Below are positions 24,193 through 33,235 of a stretch of 64,000 bases of DNA, in pieces. Both the position numbers and the translations under genes were made by a program. A model generated the notes under the pieces. The model ran no database searches and had not been told where the DNA came from. It saw only the letters and a list, made by a program, of their open reading frames with translations. The DNA comes from Gordonia jacobaea (GTDB taxonomy: Bacteria > Actinomycetota > Actinomycetes > Mycobacteriales > Mycobacteriaceae): assembly GCF_001186365.1 (NCBI RefSeq), contig NZ_LDTZ01000017.1, positions 413,904-477,903 of the forward strand. The letters are read 5' to 3'. The first letter of the stretch is position 1. Each line of letters begins with the position of its first letter.

Positions 24193-25706
24193 GCGCCATC
24201 CTCGCCTCGACGGTGCTGGCGAGCGAGTCGACGGGACAGGTCTCCGAAGGCCTGGGCTACGGCGTCACGGCTCTCTACATCGTCTCCTTCTCGCTGTTCA
24301 TCTACGGCCTGATGGGGCTGACCGGCCCCAAGACCGCTGTGCGCGGAAACTGGATCGCGGCAACGGGTATGGGCATCGCGATCGTCGCGACCCTGCTCAG
24401 CGTCTACAACGACGCAGGCGACGTCGGTGTCCCGACGGTCAACTGGGTGTTGATCGCCATCGGTCTCGCGATCGGTGTCGCACTTGGCATCCCGCCGGCC
24501 CTCAAGACCAAGATGACGGCGATGCCGCAGTTGGTCGCGCTCTTCAACGGCGTCGGCGGCGGCACCGTCGCGCTCATCGCGTGGGCCGAGTACATCGAGT
24601 ACGACGGCTTCACCCAGGTGCCGCACGAGCCGAACGTGGCCGTGATCGTCGGATCGCTCTTCGCGGCCATCATCGGTTCGATCTCCTTCTGGGGCTCGCT
24701 GGTCGCCTTCGCGAAGCTGCAGGAACTGCTCAACAAGAACCTCGAGAAGAAGCTCGTCGCAGCCGCCAAGCTGTTCCAGGTCGCCAACGTCGTGCTGGCG
24801 ATCGTGGCCGTCGCGGTGGCCGTGGTCATCGGTGTGAAGGCGAGCTCGACCAACGCGACTCCGTGGTACTGGATCGTCATCCTGCTGGTGGTCGCGGGTC
24901 TGATGGGTCTGTTCGTGGTGTTCCCCATCGGCGGCGCCGACATGCCCGTCGTCATCTCGTTGCTCAACGCACTCACCGGATTGTCCGCTGCCGCTGCGGG
25001 TCTCGCGCTGAATAACCAGGCGATGATCGTGGCAGGCATGATCGTCGGAGCGTCGGGTTCGATCCTGACGATGCTGATGGCCAAGGCCATGAACCGCTCC
25101 ATTCCCGCCATCATCTTCGGGTCTTTCGGTGGCGGCGACGCCGGTGCCGCGGGTGTTGCCGGTGGTGCGGGCGACACGGTCAAGGCCACGTCGGCTGCCG
25201 ACGCCGCGATCCAGATGGCATACGCCAACCAGGTCGTCGTCGTTCCGGGCTACGGTCTCGCCGTCGCCCAGGCGCAGCACACGGTCAAGGAAATGGCAGA
25301 CCTGTTGGAGGACAAGGGCGTCGAGGTCAAGTACGCGATCCACCCGGTCGCCGGTCGTATGCCGGGCCACATGAACGTGCTGCTGGCCGAGGCCGACGTG
25401 CCGTACGACTCGATGAAGGAGATGGACGACATCAACGGCGAGTTCACTCGCACCGACGTCACCATCGTGATCGGCGCCAACGACGTGACCAATCCGGCGG
25501 CGCGCAACGACCCGTCGTCGCCGATTCACGGAATGCCGATCCTCAACGTCGACCAGTCCCGATCGGTCATCGTTCTCAAGCGTTCGATGAGTTCGGGCTA
25601 CGCCGGTATCGACAATCCGCTGTTCACCGCGGAGCAGACGTCGATGCTGTTCGGCGACGCGAAGAAGTCGGTCGCCGAGGTCATCGAGGAGCTCAAGGCG
25701 CTGTAG
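24189..25706 (+). CDS. pntB: NAD(P) transhydrogenase subunit beta
   Basis: This 505-residue subunit has eight or nine membrane helices (domain II) and a C-terminal NADP(H)-binding domain III. The latter shows VPGYGLAVAQAQHTVKEMAD, HPVAGRMPGHMNVLLAEA, IGANDVTNPAA and VLKRSMSSGYAGIDNPLF. It starts with GTG at 24189, overlapping the pntAB TGA. It is the last gene of the operon and is followed by a 17-bp-stem hairpin at 25735-25769. Confidence 0.96.
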   Translation: MSAILASTVLASESTGQVSEGLGYGVTALYIVSFSLFIYGLMGLTGPKTAVRGNWIAATGMGIAIVATLLSVYNDAGDVGVPTVNWVLIAIGLAIGVALGIPPALKTKMTAMPQLVALFNGVGGGTVALIAWAEYIEYDGFTQVPHEPNVAVIVGSLFAAIIGSISFWGSLVAFAKLQELLNKNLEKKLVAAAKLFQVANVVLAIVAVAVAVVIGVKASSTNATPWYWIVILLVVAGLMGLFVVFPIGGADMPVVISLLNALTGLSAAAAGLALNNQAMIVAGMIVGASGSILTMLMAKAMNRSIPAIIFGSFGGGDAGAAGVAGGAGDTVKATSAADAAIQMAYANQVVVVPGYGLAVAQAQHTVKEMADLLEDKGVEVKYAIHPVAGRMPGHMNVLLAEADVPYDSMKEMDDINGEFTRTDVTIVIGANDVTNPAARNDPSSPIHGMPILNVDQSRSVIVLKRSMSSGYAGIDNPLFTAEQTSMLFGDAKKSVAEVIEELKAL

Positions 25707-25734
25707 CAGCCTCATGAAGTGCTTTACGATTTGG

Positions 25735-25769
25735 TAGCAGCGGGCGGCACAATGTGCCGCCCGCTGCTA
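25735..25769. terminator. Hairpin terminator after pntB
   Basis: A perfect 17-bp inverted repeat (25735-25751 and 25753-25769) with a 1-nt centre begins 28 bp after the pntB stop. It lacks a T-tract, as many actinobacterial terminators do. It ends right at the start of the next gene. Confidence 0.7.
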
Positions 25770-25779
25770 TGTGTATGTG

Positions 25780-27918
25780 ATGGCAGTCGACGCTTCCCGA
25801 GTTCGCACGGTGATTTCGCACGTTGTTTTCGCGCTCGGAGTGCTGTGTCTGCTCGGCGGGTTGTTCGCGGGTGTGGTCAACCGCGAGGCCGTCAACAGCG
25901 CCCGGTTCGCCGCGCATGTCGACTCGATCCGGCAGGATCCCGCGGTCGCGCGGCAACTCGGGCTGCTCGTGTCCGGCAAGATCATCTCGGCGTCGCCGGA
26001 ACTCATCGCGCTGCGTCCGCTGGTGGAATCGGTGTCGATCTCGGCGGTGTCGAGTCCCGCGGCGGGGCCCGCGGTGCGAGGACTCACCGCGTCGATCCAT
26101 AGGTCGATAACCCAGGGCGACAGCAATCTGTTCGTGTTGCGTCTGGCCGATCTCGGGGCGGTTACCGTCGCCGCGCTGCGGACGGTGGCACCCGACGTCG
26201 CTGCTCGACTACCCGACAACATGGATGTCACGCTCTCGGCGATCGGTGCGAGTGAATGGGATTCGGGCATCCTCGATTACGTCAGATGGGTACGAGTCCT
26301 CGCGTGGTTGTTGCCGCTGCTGGGCCTACTGCTGATTGTGGGTGCGGCGTTCATCCGACCTCCGCCCGCGGCTACGGGTCGGGCCTCGCGCATCGCCGCG
26401 GTCACCGACTCCCTTGGCGCGGCGATCATCTGGCTCGCGGCACTCGTCGCCGCAATCCTGCTCGCCTGCACCATCATTGCCGCCTTCCTCCCGACCGACA
26501 CCCTCGACGGCGCTCTCACGGTAGCGGTCTGGCGCGAGGTCGACGGCAGGCTGTGGATCATCGCTGCGGTTGCGGCGCTCATCGGGCTGGCCGTGCGCGC
26601 GGCGTCGAGTCTCGCGCCGGTCGACGATCTCGACAGACTCGCAGAGCGTCTGCGCGAGTGGGTGATACGACGACCTTCGACCCCCGCGGCCATCGCCGCG
26701 CGTGGCGGAGTGCTGGTGTTGCTGGGCGTGCTGGCGGTGGTGCGCCCGCTGACCTTCGTCACGGTCGTCGCTGTGCTGCTCGGAGCATTCGCGCTCTTCG
26801 CAGGTGCGGGGGAGTTGCTGCGGGCAGCGAATCGGCAACTGCAGCACAGCGATCGGCGCCAGATCGTCGGCCGGTTGGCGATTCCGGCGGTGGCGATAGT
26901 CGGCGTAGCGGTCCTGCTTGCGACTGTCGGCGTACTGTCTTGGCCGCAGCCGACCCCGGCGTTGAGTTCCGCTGTCGCCGAGAATGATCCGAATGCGTGC
27001 AACGGTCACGTCGAGTTGTGCGACCGGCCATACAACGACGTGGCGTTTCCCGCGACGCACAATTCGATGTCGGCGGCCGACGGCAATCGATGGTTTCTCG
27101 CGGAACAGGAGACCGGCGTCATGGGGCAACTCGACGACGGCGTACGCGTGTTCCTCATCGACAGTTGGAACGGTCAGATGTCGAACAAGCCGCCGATCAT
27201 CGCCAACACTCAGGACAGCCGCGCACAGGCATTGGCAGCGGCAGAGCAGCTGTATGGCGCGCAGACCGTGCAGAGTGCTTTGAGGGTGCGCGACGCCCTC
27301 GATCTGACTCCCGTCGGACCGGTCAAGCCCTACCTGTGTCACGAGCTGTGCGAACTCGGTTCGACGGAGTGGCTGCCGCTGATGATCAAGGTGCGCGAGT
27401 GGATGGACGCCCACCCCAATGAGGTGGTCACATTCTTTGTGCAGGACATGGTCGCACCCGCCGACGTGGAGACCTTGCTGCGGCAGGCGGGACTCTACGA
27501 CCGGCTCTACACCCCGACCATGGGCCAGCCGTGGCCGACGCTGCGGCAGATGATCGACAGCCGTCACACCCTGGTCTGGCTGCACGAGAACGTCGGTGGC
27601 GGCGCCGAGCGCCCCTGGCTGCTCGACGGCAAGGAGTGGACCCAGGACACACCGTACGAATTCCGGACGACAGCCGAGTTCAACTGCGATCGGAACAGAG
27701 GGTCGACCACAGCGCCACTGTTTCTGGTGAATCACTGGATGAGCAACTTCACCAGCAGGATCCGCGACGCCGGTGTGGTCAATCGCGAGGAGTTCTTGTT
27801 CAACCGGCTCGAGCAGTGCCGCGCAGAGCGGAACATGATTCCGAATTTCGTCGCGGTGAACAACTATCGGGTCGGAGACCTGTTCGCGTCGGTGAACCGG
27901 CTCAACGGGGTGAGCTAG
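25780..27918 (+). CDS. Membrane protein with a PI-PLC-like phosphodiesterase domain
   Basis: This 712-residue protein has two parts. Residues of about 1-400 carry an N-terminal helix (VISHVVFALGVLCLLGGLFAG), a periplasmic-like loop and about six further helices. The C-terminal half (about 410-712) is an extracytoplasmic PLC-like TIM barrel with DVAFPATHNSMSAADG and a second block, GVRVFLIDSWN. THNS carries the first active-site His of the family. A second His (CHELCELG) follows later. The usual lipid substrate (phosphatidylinositol or a related phosphodiester) is only inferred. An in-frame GTG three codons upstream (25771) is an alternative start. The gene directly follows the pntB terminator. 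Confidence 0.72.
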   Translation: MAVDASRVRTVISHVVFALGVLCLLGGLFAGVVNREAVNSARFAAHVDSIRQDPAVARQLGLLVSGKIISASPELIALRPLVESVSISAVSSPAAGPAVRGLTASIHRSITQGDSNLFVLRLADLGAVTVAALRTVAPDVAARLPDNMDVTLSAIGASEWDSGILDYVRWVRVLAWLLPLLGLLLIVGAAFIRPPPAATGRASRIAAVTDSLGAAIIWLAALVAAILLACTIIAAFLPTDTLDGALTVAVWREVDGRLWIIAAVAALIGLAVRAASSLAPVDDLDRLAERLREWVIRRPSTPAAIAARGGVLVLLGVLAVVRPLTFVTVVAVLLGAFALFAGAGELLRAANRQLQHSDRRQIVGRLAIPAVAIVGVAVLLATVGVLSWPQPTPALSSAVAENDPNACNGHVELCDRPYNDVAFPATHNSMSAADGNRWFLAEQETGVMGQLDDGVRVFLIDSWNGQMSNKPPIIANTQDSRAQALAAAEQLYGAQTVQSALRVRDALDLTPVGPVKPYLCHELCELGSTEWLPLMIKVREWMDAHPNEVVTFFVQDMVAPADVETLLRQAGLYDRLYTPTMGQPWPTLRQMIDSRHTLVWLHENVGGGAERPWLLDGKEWTQDTPYEFRTTAEFNCDRNRGSTTAPLFLVNHWMSNFTSRIRDAGVVNREEFLFNRLEQCRAERNMIPNFVAVNNYRVGDLFASVNRLNGVS

Positions 27919-28003
27919 CTCTTACTACTGCTGAGCCTCGCTGTTATCGACTTGGGATCGCAGGGAGACCCAGTACTGGACAAGTCAACCTAGAGTTACA
28001 CGA

Positions 28004-29041
28004 GTGACTCATGTGGCCAGAGTGAAACGGATTCGACGCGGCGTCGTCGCGGTCGTCGCTGCGGCAGCGGTCGGCGGTGTGGTGGGTTCGTTGCCGGTGG
28101 TGCACCACGCGCAGGTGCAACCGACCGTGACCGCCATCGATCCGGCGTCGCTCTACAACTCCGCCCAGCAGAAGTTCGCGGCCGGTGACGTGGCTGGCGG
28201 ACTCGAGTCGCTCAAACAGTCGCTGATCGTCGCACCCGCAGACGCCGAATCACTTGCGCTGCAGTCGGTATGGTCCGATCAGGTCGACGATGCCGCCACC
28301 GGGAAGGCGGCACTGAGCCGACTCTCGATGATCAATCCGACGCTCGCGACGAGCGTCCGCAACATCACTGCCGGCGTCTCTGCTGCCGCCGCGATCGTCC
28401 CGTCCACCTCGCCCGCGCCCGCGTCGGGGCAGCCGGCGATTGTGATACTCGGCTACGGGCTCGGCGCCGACGGCACGATGGCACCCGAACTGGTGAAGCG
28501 GCTGACGGCGGGCAAAGCCCAAGCCGACGCCGCGCCGTCGCTCCCGATCGTCGTCACCGGTGGCGTGCCGAAGAAGGGCATCACCGAGGCGTCGGCGATG
28601 AAGAAGTGGCTCGTCGCCAATGGCGTCGACGCGTCGCGGGTGACGACGGAGGACAAGTCGGTGTCCACGGTGTCGAACGCACAGAACACGGCCGCAATTC
28701 TCGGTGCGCGGGGGATTGCCGACATCGTGCTGGTCACCTCACCGAATCACATTCGGCGAGCCGCGGCCGACTTCGCTGCAGTGGGACTGAAGGTGAGCGG
28801 ATCTGTCACTACGCCGACCGATATGGCGAAGTATCTCAAACCTTTGACGAAAGATCAGCAGAAAGGCATTCGCCTCGAAGCGACCCGCGCCGCAAGAATT
28901 CCCACCACTAAGAATTCAGAATTATCGATCCCGAATATGCCTGGTCTGCCGAATGATCTTCCGGACACCGGACCAGGCCTGATTCCCGAAATCGGCGGCA
29001 AGATTCTCGATCAGCTATTGCAGACCGGATCGAAAAGTTGA
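28004..29041 (+). CDS. Exported DUF218/YdcF-like protein with a TPR-like N-terminal region
   Basis: This 345-residue protein starts with GTG. A basic N-terminus and hydrophobic helix (RRGVVAVVAAAAVGGVVGSLPVV) suggest export or anchoring. Residues of about 45-110 resemble one or two tetratricopeptide helices (LYNSAQQKFAAGDVAGGLES). The DUF218 domain follows, with AIVILGYGLGADGTM, VVTGGVPKKGITEASAMKKWL, TEDKSVSTVSNAQNTA and VTSPNHIRRA, all typical of YdcF/SanA/ElyC proteins whose enzymatic role is mostly unknown. The C-terminal 50 residues are Pro/Gly-rich. It lies 85 bp after the PLC-like gene and is probably co-transcribed. The 3' end is richer in A and T than its neighbours. Confidence 0.75.
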   Translation: MTHVARVKRIRRGVVAVVAAAAVGGVVGSLPVVHHAQVQPTVTAIDPASLYNSAQQKFAAGDVAGGLESLKQSLIVAPADAESLALQSVWSDQVDDAATGKAALSRLSMINPTLATSVRNITAGVSAAAAIVPSTSPAPASGQPAIVILGYGLGADGTMAPELVKRLTAGKAQADAAPSLPIVVTGGVPKKGITEASAMKKWLVANGVDASRVTTEDKSVSTVSNAQNTAAILGARGIADIVLVTSPNHIRRAAADFAAVGLKVSGSVTTPTDMAKYLKPLTKDQQKGIRLEATRAARIPTTKNSELSIPNMPGLPNDLPDTGPGLIPEIGGKILDQLLQTGSKS

Positions 29042-29165
29042 ACAGCGCAACGACTTTCGATGATGGCGTGAACTGAATCACAATCAAAATCGGGCTGTGT
29101 AAGTCTCACAAGAATTTTATGCCTCAGGGCATCTCTAATTAACTCTGCATCTGTACGTTCGTTTC
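29042..29165. promoter_or_regulatory. AT-rich promoter region before the SulP-carbonic anhydrase gene
   Basis: This 124-bp gap has visibly lower GC than the rest of the window, a dip that begins in the preceding gene near 28,880. It contains AATTAACTCTG about 30 bp before the start and a small GCC-TCA-GGC hairpin. It probably holds the promoter, but no single -35/-10 pair stands out. Confidence 0.4.
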
Positions 29166-31490
29166 ATGGCAACTACCCCGACAGATTCTCGACGGATAGG
29201 CACGGCCCAACAATCGCGCGACCGATGGCGTGGTGTTCTGAAATATGACGTACCGGCATCGCTGGTTGTTTTCCTTGTGGCACTGCCACTTTCGCTCGGC
29301 ATCGCAGTAGCCTCCGGTGCGCCCGTCATGGCGGGGCTGATCGCGGCGGTGGTCGGTGGTGTGGTGGCGGGAGCGATCGGAGGTAGCCCGCTTCAGGTGT
29401 CGGGGCCTGCGGCGGGACTGACAGTGGTGGTGGCAGAACTCGTCGCCAACTTCGGTTGGAAGGTGACGTGTGCGATCACCGTTGGTGCGGGAATCCTGCA
29501 GATTCTGTTCGGTGTCAGCCGGATCGCGACCGCCGCGCTCGGCATTGCGCCGGTGGTGGTGCACGCGATGCTCGCCGGAATCGGAATCACCATTGCGCTG
29601 CAACAGATCCACGTACTGCTCGGCGGTAAATCGCAGAGTTCTGCACTTGCCAACATCAGCGAGCTGCCCGAGCGGATCGGCGACATAAGCTGGGCAGACG
29701 CCACGATCGGAGTGATCGTCATCGTGGTGATGGTTGGCTGGAAGTATCTTCCCGCACGTGCACGCAAGATTCCGGGACCGCTCGCGGCGATCGCGCTAGC
29801 GACCGTGTTGGCAGCTGTGCTCAACCTCGACGTCGAGCGGGTACGTCTCGACGGCAACTTCTTCGACGCAATCTCGCTGCCTGAACTGCCCCATGGCAAT
29901 TGGGGTGGATTCGTTCTAGGCGTGCTCACCGTCGCACTGATCGCCAGTGTCGAATCCCTGCTTTCTGCCGTTGCCGTCGACAAGATGCACGACGGTCCGC
30001 GCAGCAGATTCAATCGCGAACTCATCGGGCAGGGCAGCGCGAACATGACGTCCGGACTCCTGGGCGGGCTTCCGGTCACCGGCGTGATCGTGCGGAGCAC
30101 CGCGAATGTTGCTGCCGGAGCGCGTACTCGGTGGTCGGCGGTTCTGCACGGTGTGTGGGTCTTCGTCTTCGCGGTGTTCCTGACGGCACTGGTCGAGCAG
30201 ATCCCGCTGGCGGCGCTCGCCGGGCTCCTCGTGGTGATCGGCATGCAACTGGTGAAGTTGGCGCACATGAAAACCGCTCTGCGCACCGGTGACCTGTGGG
30301 TGTACGGCGTGACCGTTGTCAGCGTCGTCTTCCTGAATCTTCTCGAGGGTGTGGCAATCGGCCTTGCCCTCGCTGTGGCACTGGTCCTCTGGCGGGTCAT
30401 CCGAGTCGAGATCAACTCGGGACCGGTGGCGACCGGCGAATCGGACGAGTGGCTGATCGCGGTACGGGGATCGCTGAGCTTCCTGTCAATGCCGCGATTC
30501 AACAGCACTCTGAGCAAGGTTCCCGACGACGTCCCGGTCACATTGGAATTCGACGTCGACTTCCTCGACCACGCGGCGTCGGAGATGATCTCCGACTGGG
30601 TGCGTGCGCGCGAGGCCACGGGCAACGAGGTCACGATCGTCGAGCGCGGTCGGGCTCGAATCGAGCATGCACCGCTCGCTCCGCCCCGTCGACACACCGG
30701 CGGCATCGTCGGTCTTACCCCCTGGCGCAGCCAACGGATCCCGGTCGACGACAAGGCTGTTGCCGACGTCCCGGCATCGCTGCGGTCGATCATGGCGGGC
30801 GTCACCGACTATCACCGCGAACACGCTGACGTGCTGCGTGGCCACCTGCAGGATGTTGTCGACTACCAGCAGCCGGACGCCTTCTTCCTCACCTGTGCCG
30901 ACTCGCGCATCATGCCGAATATCATCACCTCGAGCGGTCCTGGCGACCTGTTCACGGTGCGCAACGTCGGCAATATCGTCGGAGGGCCCAACGGCGGCGC
31001 CGAATCCATCGAGGCCGCACTGGATTTCGCGATCAACGAGGTCGGCGTAACCGCCGTGGTGGTCTGCGGACACTCATCGTGTGGTGCGATGCGAGCGGTG
31101 CTCGACCAGAGTCGTGGCCGCGAATCGTCCTCGGATGCGGCGTCGAGTTCGCCGATCCGCTCGTGGCTGGCCCAGGCCGAACCGAGTAGGACAGCACTGC
31201 AACTCGGGCATCCCGCTGGAAGGTCGGCCGCCAGAATGGGTTTCAACGATGTGGACCAACTCGCGGTGGTGAATGTCGCCAAGCAGGTGGAGATTCTGAG
31301 TCGCCATCACCTCGTCGGGCGGGCAGCGGCCGAGGCGCGCCTGCGAATCATCGGACTCTACTTCGATATTCGTACCGCACAGGTCTACGAGGTCACCCAG
31401 ACCGGTATCCACCTCGCAGGCGTCGGCCATCACGTGAGTGGCTTGCTGGACCGCGAAGGCGCTAGAACATCACCGAGCGAAAGTGTGTGA
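29166..31490 (+). CDS. SulP-family anion transporter fused to beta-carbonic anhydrase
   Basis: This 774-residue fusion resembles M. tuberculosis Rv3273. Residues of about 25-400 are a SulP/SLC26 transporter (VPASLVVFLVALPLSLGIA, SGPAAGLTVVVAEL, 10-12 helices). About 425-500 is a STAS-like domain. About 545-765 is a beta-class carbonic anhydrase with zinc ligands Cys577, His636 and Cys639 and the Asp579-Arg581 dyad in CADSR. Bicarbonate uptake coupled to CO2 hydration is the usual proposal; sulfate or another anion is possible. Its 3' end overlaps the convergent metallophosphoesterase gene by 29 bp. Confidence 0.93.
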   Translation: MATTPTDSRRIGTAQQSRDRWRGVLKYDVPASLVVFLVALPLSLGIAVASGAPVMAGLIAAVVGGVVAGAIGGSPLQVSGPAAGLTVVVAELVANFGWKVTCAITVGAGILQILFGVSRIATAALGIAPVVVHAMLAGIGITIALQQIHVLLGGKSQSSALANISELPERIGDISWADATIGVIVIVVMVGWKYLPARARKIPGPLAAIALATVLAAVLNLDVERVRLDGNFFDAISLPELPHGNWGGFVLGVLTVALIASVESLLSAVAVDKMHDGPRSRFNRELIGQGSANMTSGLLGGLPVTGVIVRSTANVAAGARTRWSAVLHGVWVFVFAVFLTALVEQIPLAALAGLLVVIGMQLVKLAHMKTALRTGDLWVYGVTVVSVVFLNLLEGVAIGLALAVALVLWRVIRVEINSGPVATGESDEWLIAVRGSLSFLSMPRFNSTLSKVPDDVPVTLEFDVDFLDHAASEMISDWVRAREATGNEVTIVERGRARIEHAPLAPPRRHTGGIVGLTPWRSQRIPVDDKAVADVPASLRSIMAGVTDYHREHADVLRGHLQDVVDYQQPDAFFLTCADSRIMPNIITSSGPGDLFTVRNVGNIVGGPNGGAESIEAALDFAINEVGVTAVVVCGHSSCGAMRAVLDQSRGRESSSDAASSSPIRSWLAQAEPSRTALQLGHPAGRSAARMGFNDVDQLAVVNVAKQVEILSRHHLVGRAAAEARLRIIGLYFDIRTAQVYEVTQTGIHLAGVGHHVSGLLDREGARTSPSESV

Positions 31491-32202
31491 TCAGCCGTCC
31501 GGCGTCGTCGAGGACATGAAAGGCGATGCCGGGCGGCTGGCCGCGGTTCACGATGTCGTGGCCCTCGAAGGGCAGGTTCAGCGTCGACGAGACGCCGGGT
31601 GCGACGCAAAGCGGGCGGTCGGCGAATCGGGTGACCGCGGGCGTGTGCGCGTGTCCGCACAGGAACGCGACGATGTTGGGATGCGTGTCGACGAGGGCTG
31701 CGATGCGCTCCTCGCCGGTCTGGCGGATGCTGTCCATGAACGGCATCTCCAGCGTGACCGGCGGATGGTGGAATGCGACGAACACCGGGGTGTCGGGTCC
31801 GTGCGCGGCGATCTCCGCAGACATCCACGCGAGCGTGTCGTCGTCGATGTAGCCGTCGTTGCGGCCCGGGATGGAACTGTCGACCACGACGAACAAGACG
31901 CCGTCGACGAGGCTCGACGAGTTGATCGGCGCAGATGATTCGGCCCGCAGAATGCCTGCGTTGAACGCAACGCGCTCGTCGTGGTTGCCCTCGGTGATGA
32001 GGATGGGCAGCGGGCTGTCGATGACGAGCGATGCCTCGCGGTACTCGCTCGGGCTGCCTTCGTCGGCTACGTCACCGGTGATCAGGAGGACATTGATGCC
32101 GTCCGCGCGCGCGTTGATATAGCTCAACGTCGATTCGATTCGGGCGCGATTGAATCGGGTGCCGTTGAAATGCAGGTCGCTGATGTGCGCGACAACGAAC
32201 AC
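31462..32202 (-). CDS. Class III cyclic-nucleotide phosphodiesterase-like metallophosphoesterase
   Basis: This 246-residue dimetal phosphoesterase of the CpdA/Rv0805 family has the full metal set: D-x-H in HISDLHF (Asp9, His11), LLITGDVADEG, GNHDE, then a GHAHTP block near the C-terminus. Hydrolysis of cAMP or related phosphodiesters is the family role, though many members have other substrates. It has no signal peptide. The last 29 bp overlap the opposing SulP-carbonic anhydrase gene. It lies 172 bp downstream of the dienelactone hydrolase, and that gap holds the 18-bp repeats at 32331-32384. Confidence 0.87.
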   Translation of the reverse strand: MFVVAHISDLHFNGTRFNRARIESTLSYINARADGINVLLITGDVADEGSPSEYREASLVIDSPLPILITEGNHDERVAFNAGILRAESSAPINSSSLVDGVLFVVVDSSIPGRNDGYIDDDTLAWMSAEIAAHGPDTPVFVAFHHPPVTLEMPFMDSIRQTGEERIAALVDTHPNIVAFLCGHAHTPAVTRFADRPLCVAPGVSSTLNLPFEGHDIVNRGQPPGIAFHVLDDAGRLITHFRSVMF

Positions 32203-32330
32203 AGGCTCTCCCGGGGTTGGACACCACTGAACATAGCCAACGGAGTTCCCGATCGCGAAGCGAGGTCGGTGGGCGTGGCGAGAGACTCACTTATGGCGCC
32301 CCTATGACCGATGACGGCGATCGTGTGCAA

Positions 32331-32384
32331 CGTGGCATTCGGTGCAAAGTTCGCATTCAGGGCAGCGTTGCCATTCAGTGCAGC
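32331..32384. repeat. Three 18-bp tandem units spanning the dienelactone hydrolase stop codon
   Basis: Units lie at 32331-32348, 32349-32366 and 32367-32384, with plus-strand core CATTCAGTGCAGC. The third contains the TGA of the dienelactone hydrolase. The second repeats that TGA 18 nt later in the same frame, and the first carries CGA in its place. On the coding strand, ATG follows each TGA directly. Confidence 0.8.
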
Positions 32385-33154
32385 GTATGTGCGAACAACT
32401 TCCGAAGCTCGGCGAAGTGGTACTCGGAGGCGTCGTGGTTGTACGACGCGGTGTCGGCCATCGTGTAGCCGTGTTCTGCGCCCGGATACACGGTCGCGGA
32501 GTGAGTGACGCCCGCGGTTATGAGAGCGTGCTCGAACTGGGCGATCGCTTCGGAGGGAAGCGAACGGTCGCGGTCGGCGTGCACGGCGAGCACCTGGGCG
32601 TCGACGTCGGCGAGGCGCAGATGCGGACTGCCTGACGACTGTGTGACCAACCCGCCCGTGTGGAACATGCCGAGAGCTGCGACGTCGTCGGGCCGGGTCG
32701 CCGCGGCCAGCAGGGCAAGTCTGCCGCCCGCGCAGTACCCCGTCACGCCGATCGGGCCTTTCGAGACGCCGGGTGTGGCATTCAAGGCGTCGATATATGC
32801 GGAGAGGTCGGGTTCGGCGAGATCGTCGGTCAGAGCATGCACGCGCGGCATGGCCACGCTGAAGAACTCTTTGCGTGCGTCGGCGTCGAGGAGCTCGTCC
32901 TCCGGCGATGTTTCCTCCGCGGTGCCCCAGCGGTAGAAGACATTCGGAACCAGCACGACGTAGCCCCACGACGCGATGCGGTCGGCCATGCGGCGGGTCT
33001 GTGGGCGCAACCCGATGGCGTCGATGATGAAAAGCACGCCGGGGTAATCGCTTTCCGGGTTTTCACCGGCGGGTCGGACGAGGTATGCCTCCGCGTCGCC
33101 GTCGGCGGCCGCGACGGTGATGTACTTCCCGACGGTGTCGTGGGTGATGCTCAT
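32375..33154 (-). CDS. Dienelactone hydrolase family protein
   Basis: This 259-residue alpha/beta hydrolase has the dienelactone hydrolase triad: nucleophile Cys141 in GVTGYCAGGRLALL, an Asp near 194 in VHADRDRS and His228 in GAEHGY. It opens with strands typical of the family, and VLFIIDAIGLR holds the early acidic position. It is cytosolic, with no signal. The physiological substrate is unknown in stand-alone actinobacterial copies. Its stop codon lies in an 18-bp tandem repeat that re-iterates the stop in frame. It is co-directional with ligD upstream (75-bp gap). Confidence 0.88.
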   Translation of the reverse strand: MSITHDTVGKYITVAAADGDAEAYLVRPAGENPESDYPGVLFIIDAIGLRPQTRRMADRIASWGYVVLVPNVFYRWGTAEETSPEDELLDADARKEFFSVAMPRVHALTDDLAEPDLSAYIDALNATPGVSKGPIGVTGYCAGGRLALLAAATRPDDVAALGMFHTGGLVTQSSGSPHLRLADVDAQVLAVHADRDRSLPSEAIAQFEHALITAGVTHSATVYPGAEHGYTMADTASYNHDASEYHFAELRKLFAHTLH

Positions 33155-33194
33155 CTTCGGTGTCCTGTCGCTGGTGCGGGTGGGCCTGTTATCC

Positions 33195-33235
33195 GGTGTT
33201 TGTCAGAGGGTGTTTGTCAGAAGGTTTTGTCAGAG
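33195..33235. repeat. 14-bp tandem repeats spanning the ligD stop codon
   Basis: GGTGTTTGTCAGAG (33195-33208), GGTGTTTGTCAGAA (33209-33222) and a 13-bp GGTTTTGTCAGAG (33223-33235) are arranged head to tail. The ligD TGA (TCA at 33230-33232) lies in the last unit and is repeated in each of the other two. Confidence 0.8.

Noticed and set aside
24009..25715. 568-codon open frame on the minus strand opposite pntAB/pntB
   Set aside because: Its composition (Arg/Asp/His-rich) is that of the complement of codon-biased pnt genes, with no start context or domain.
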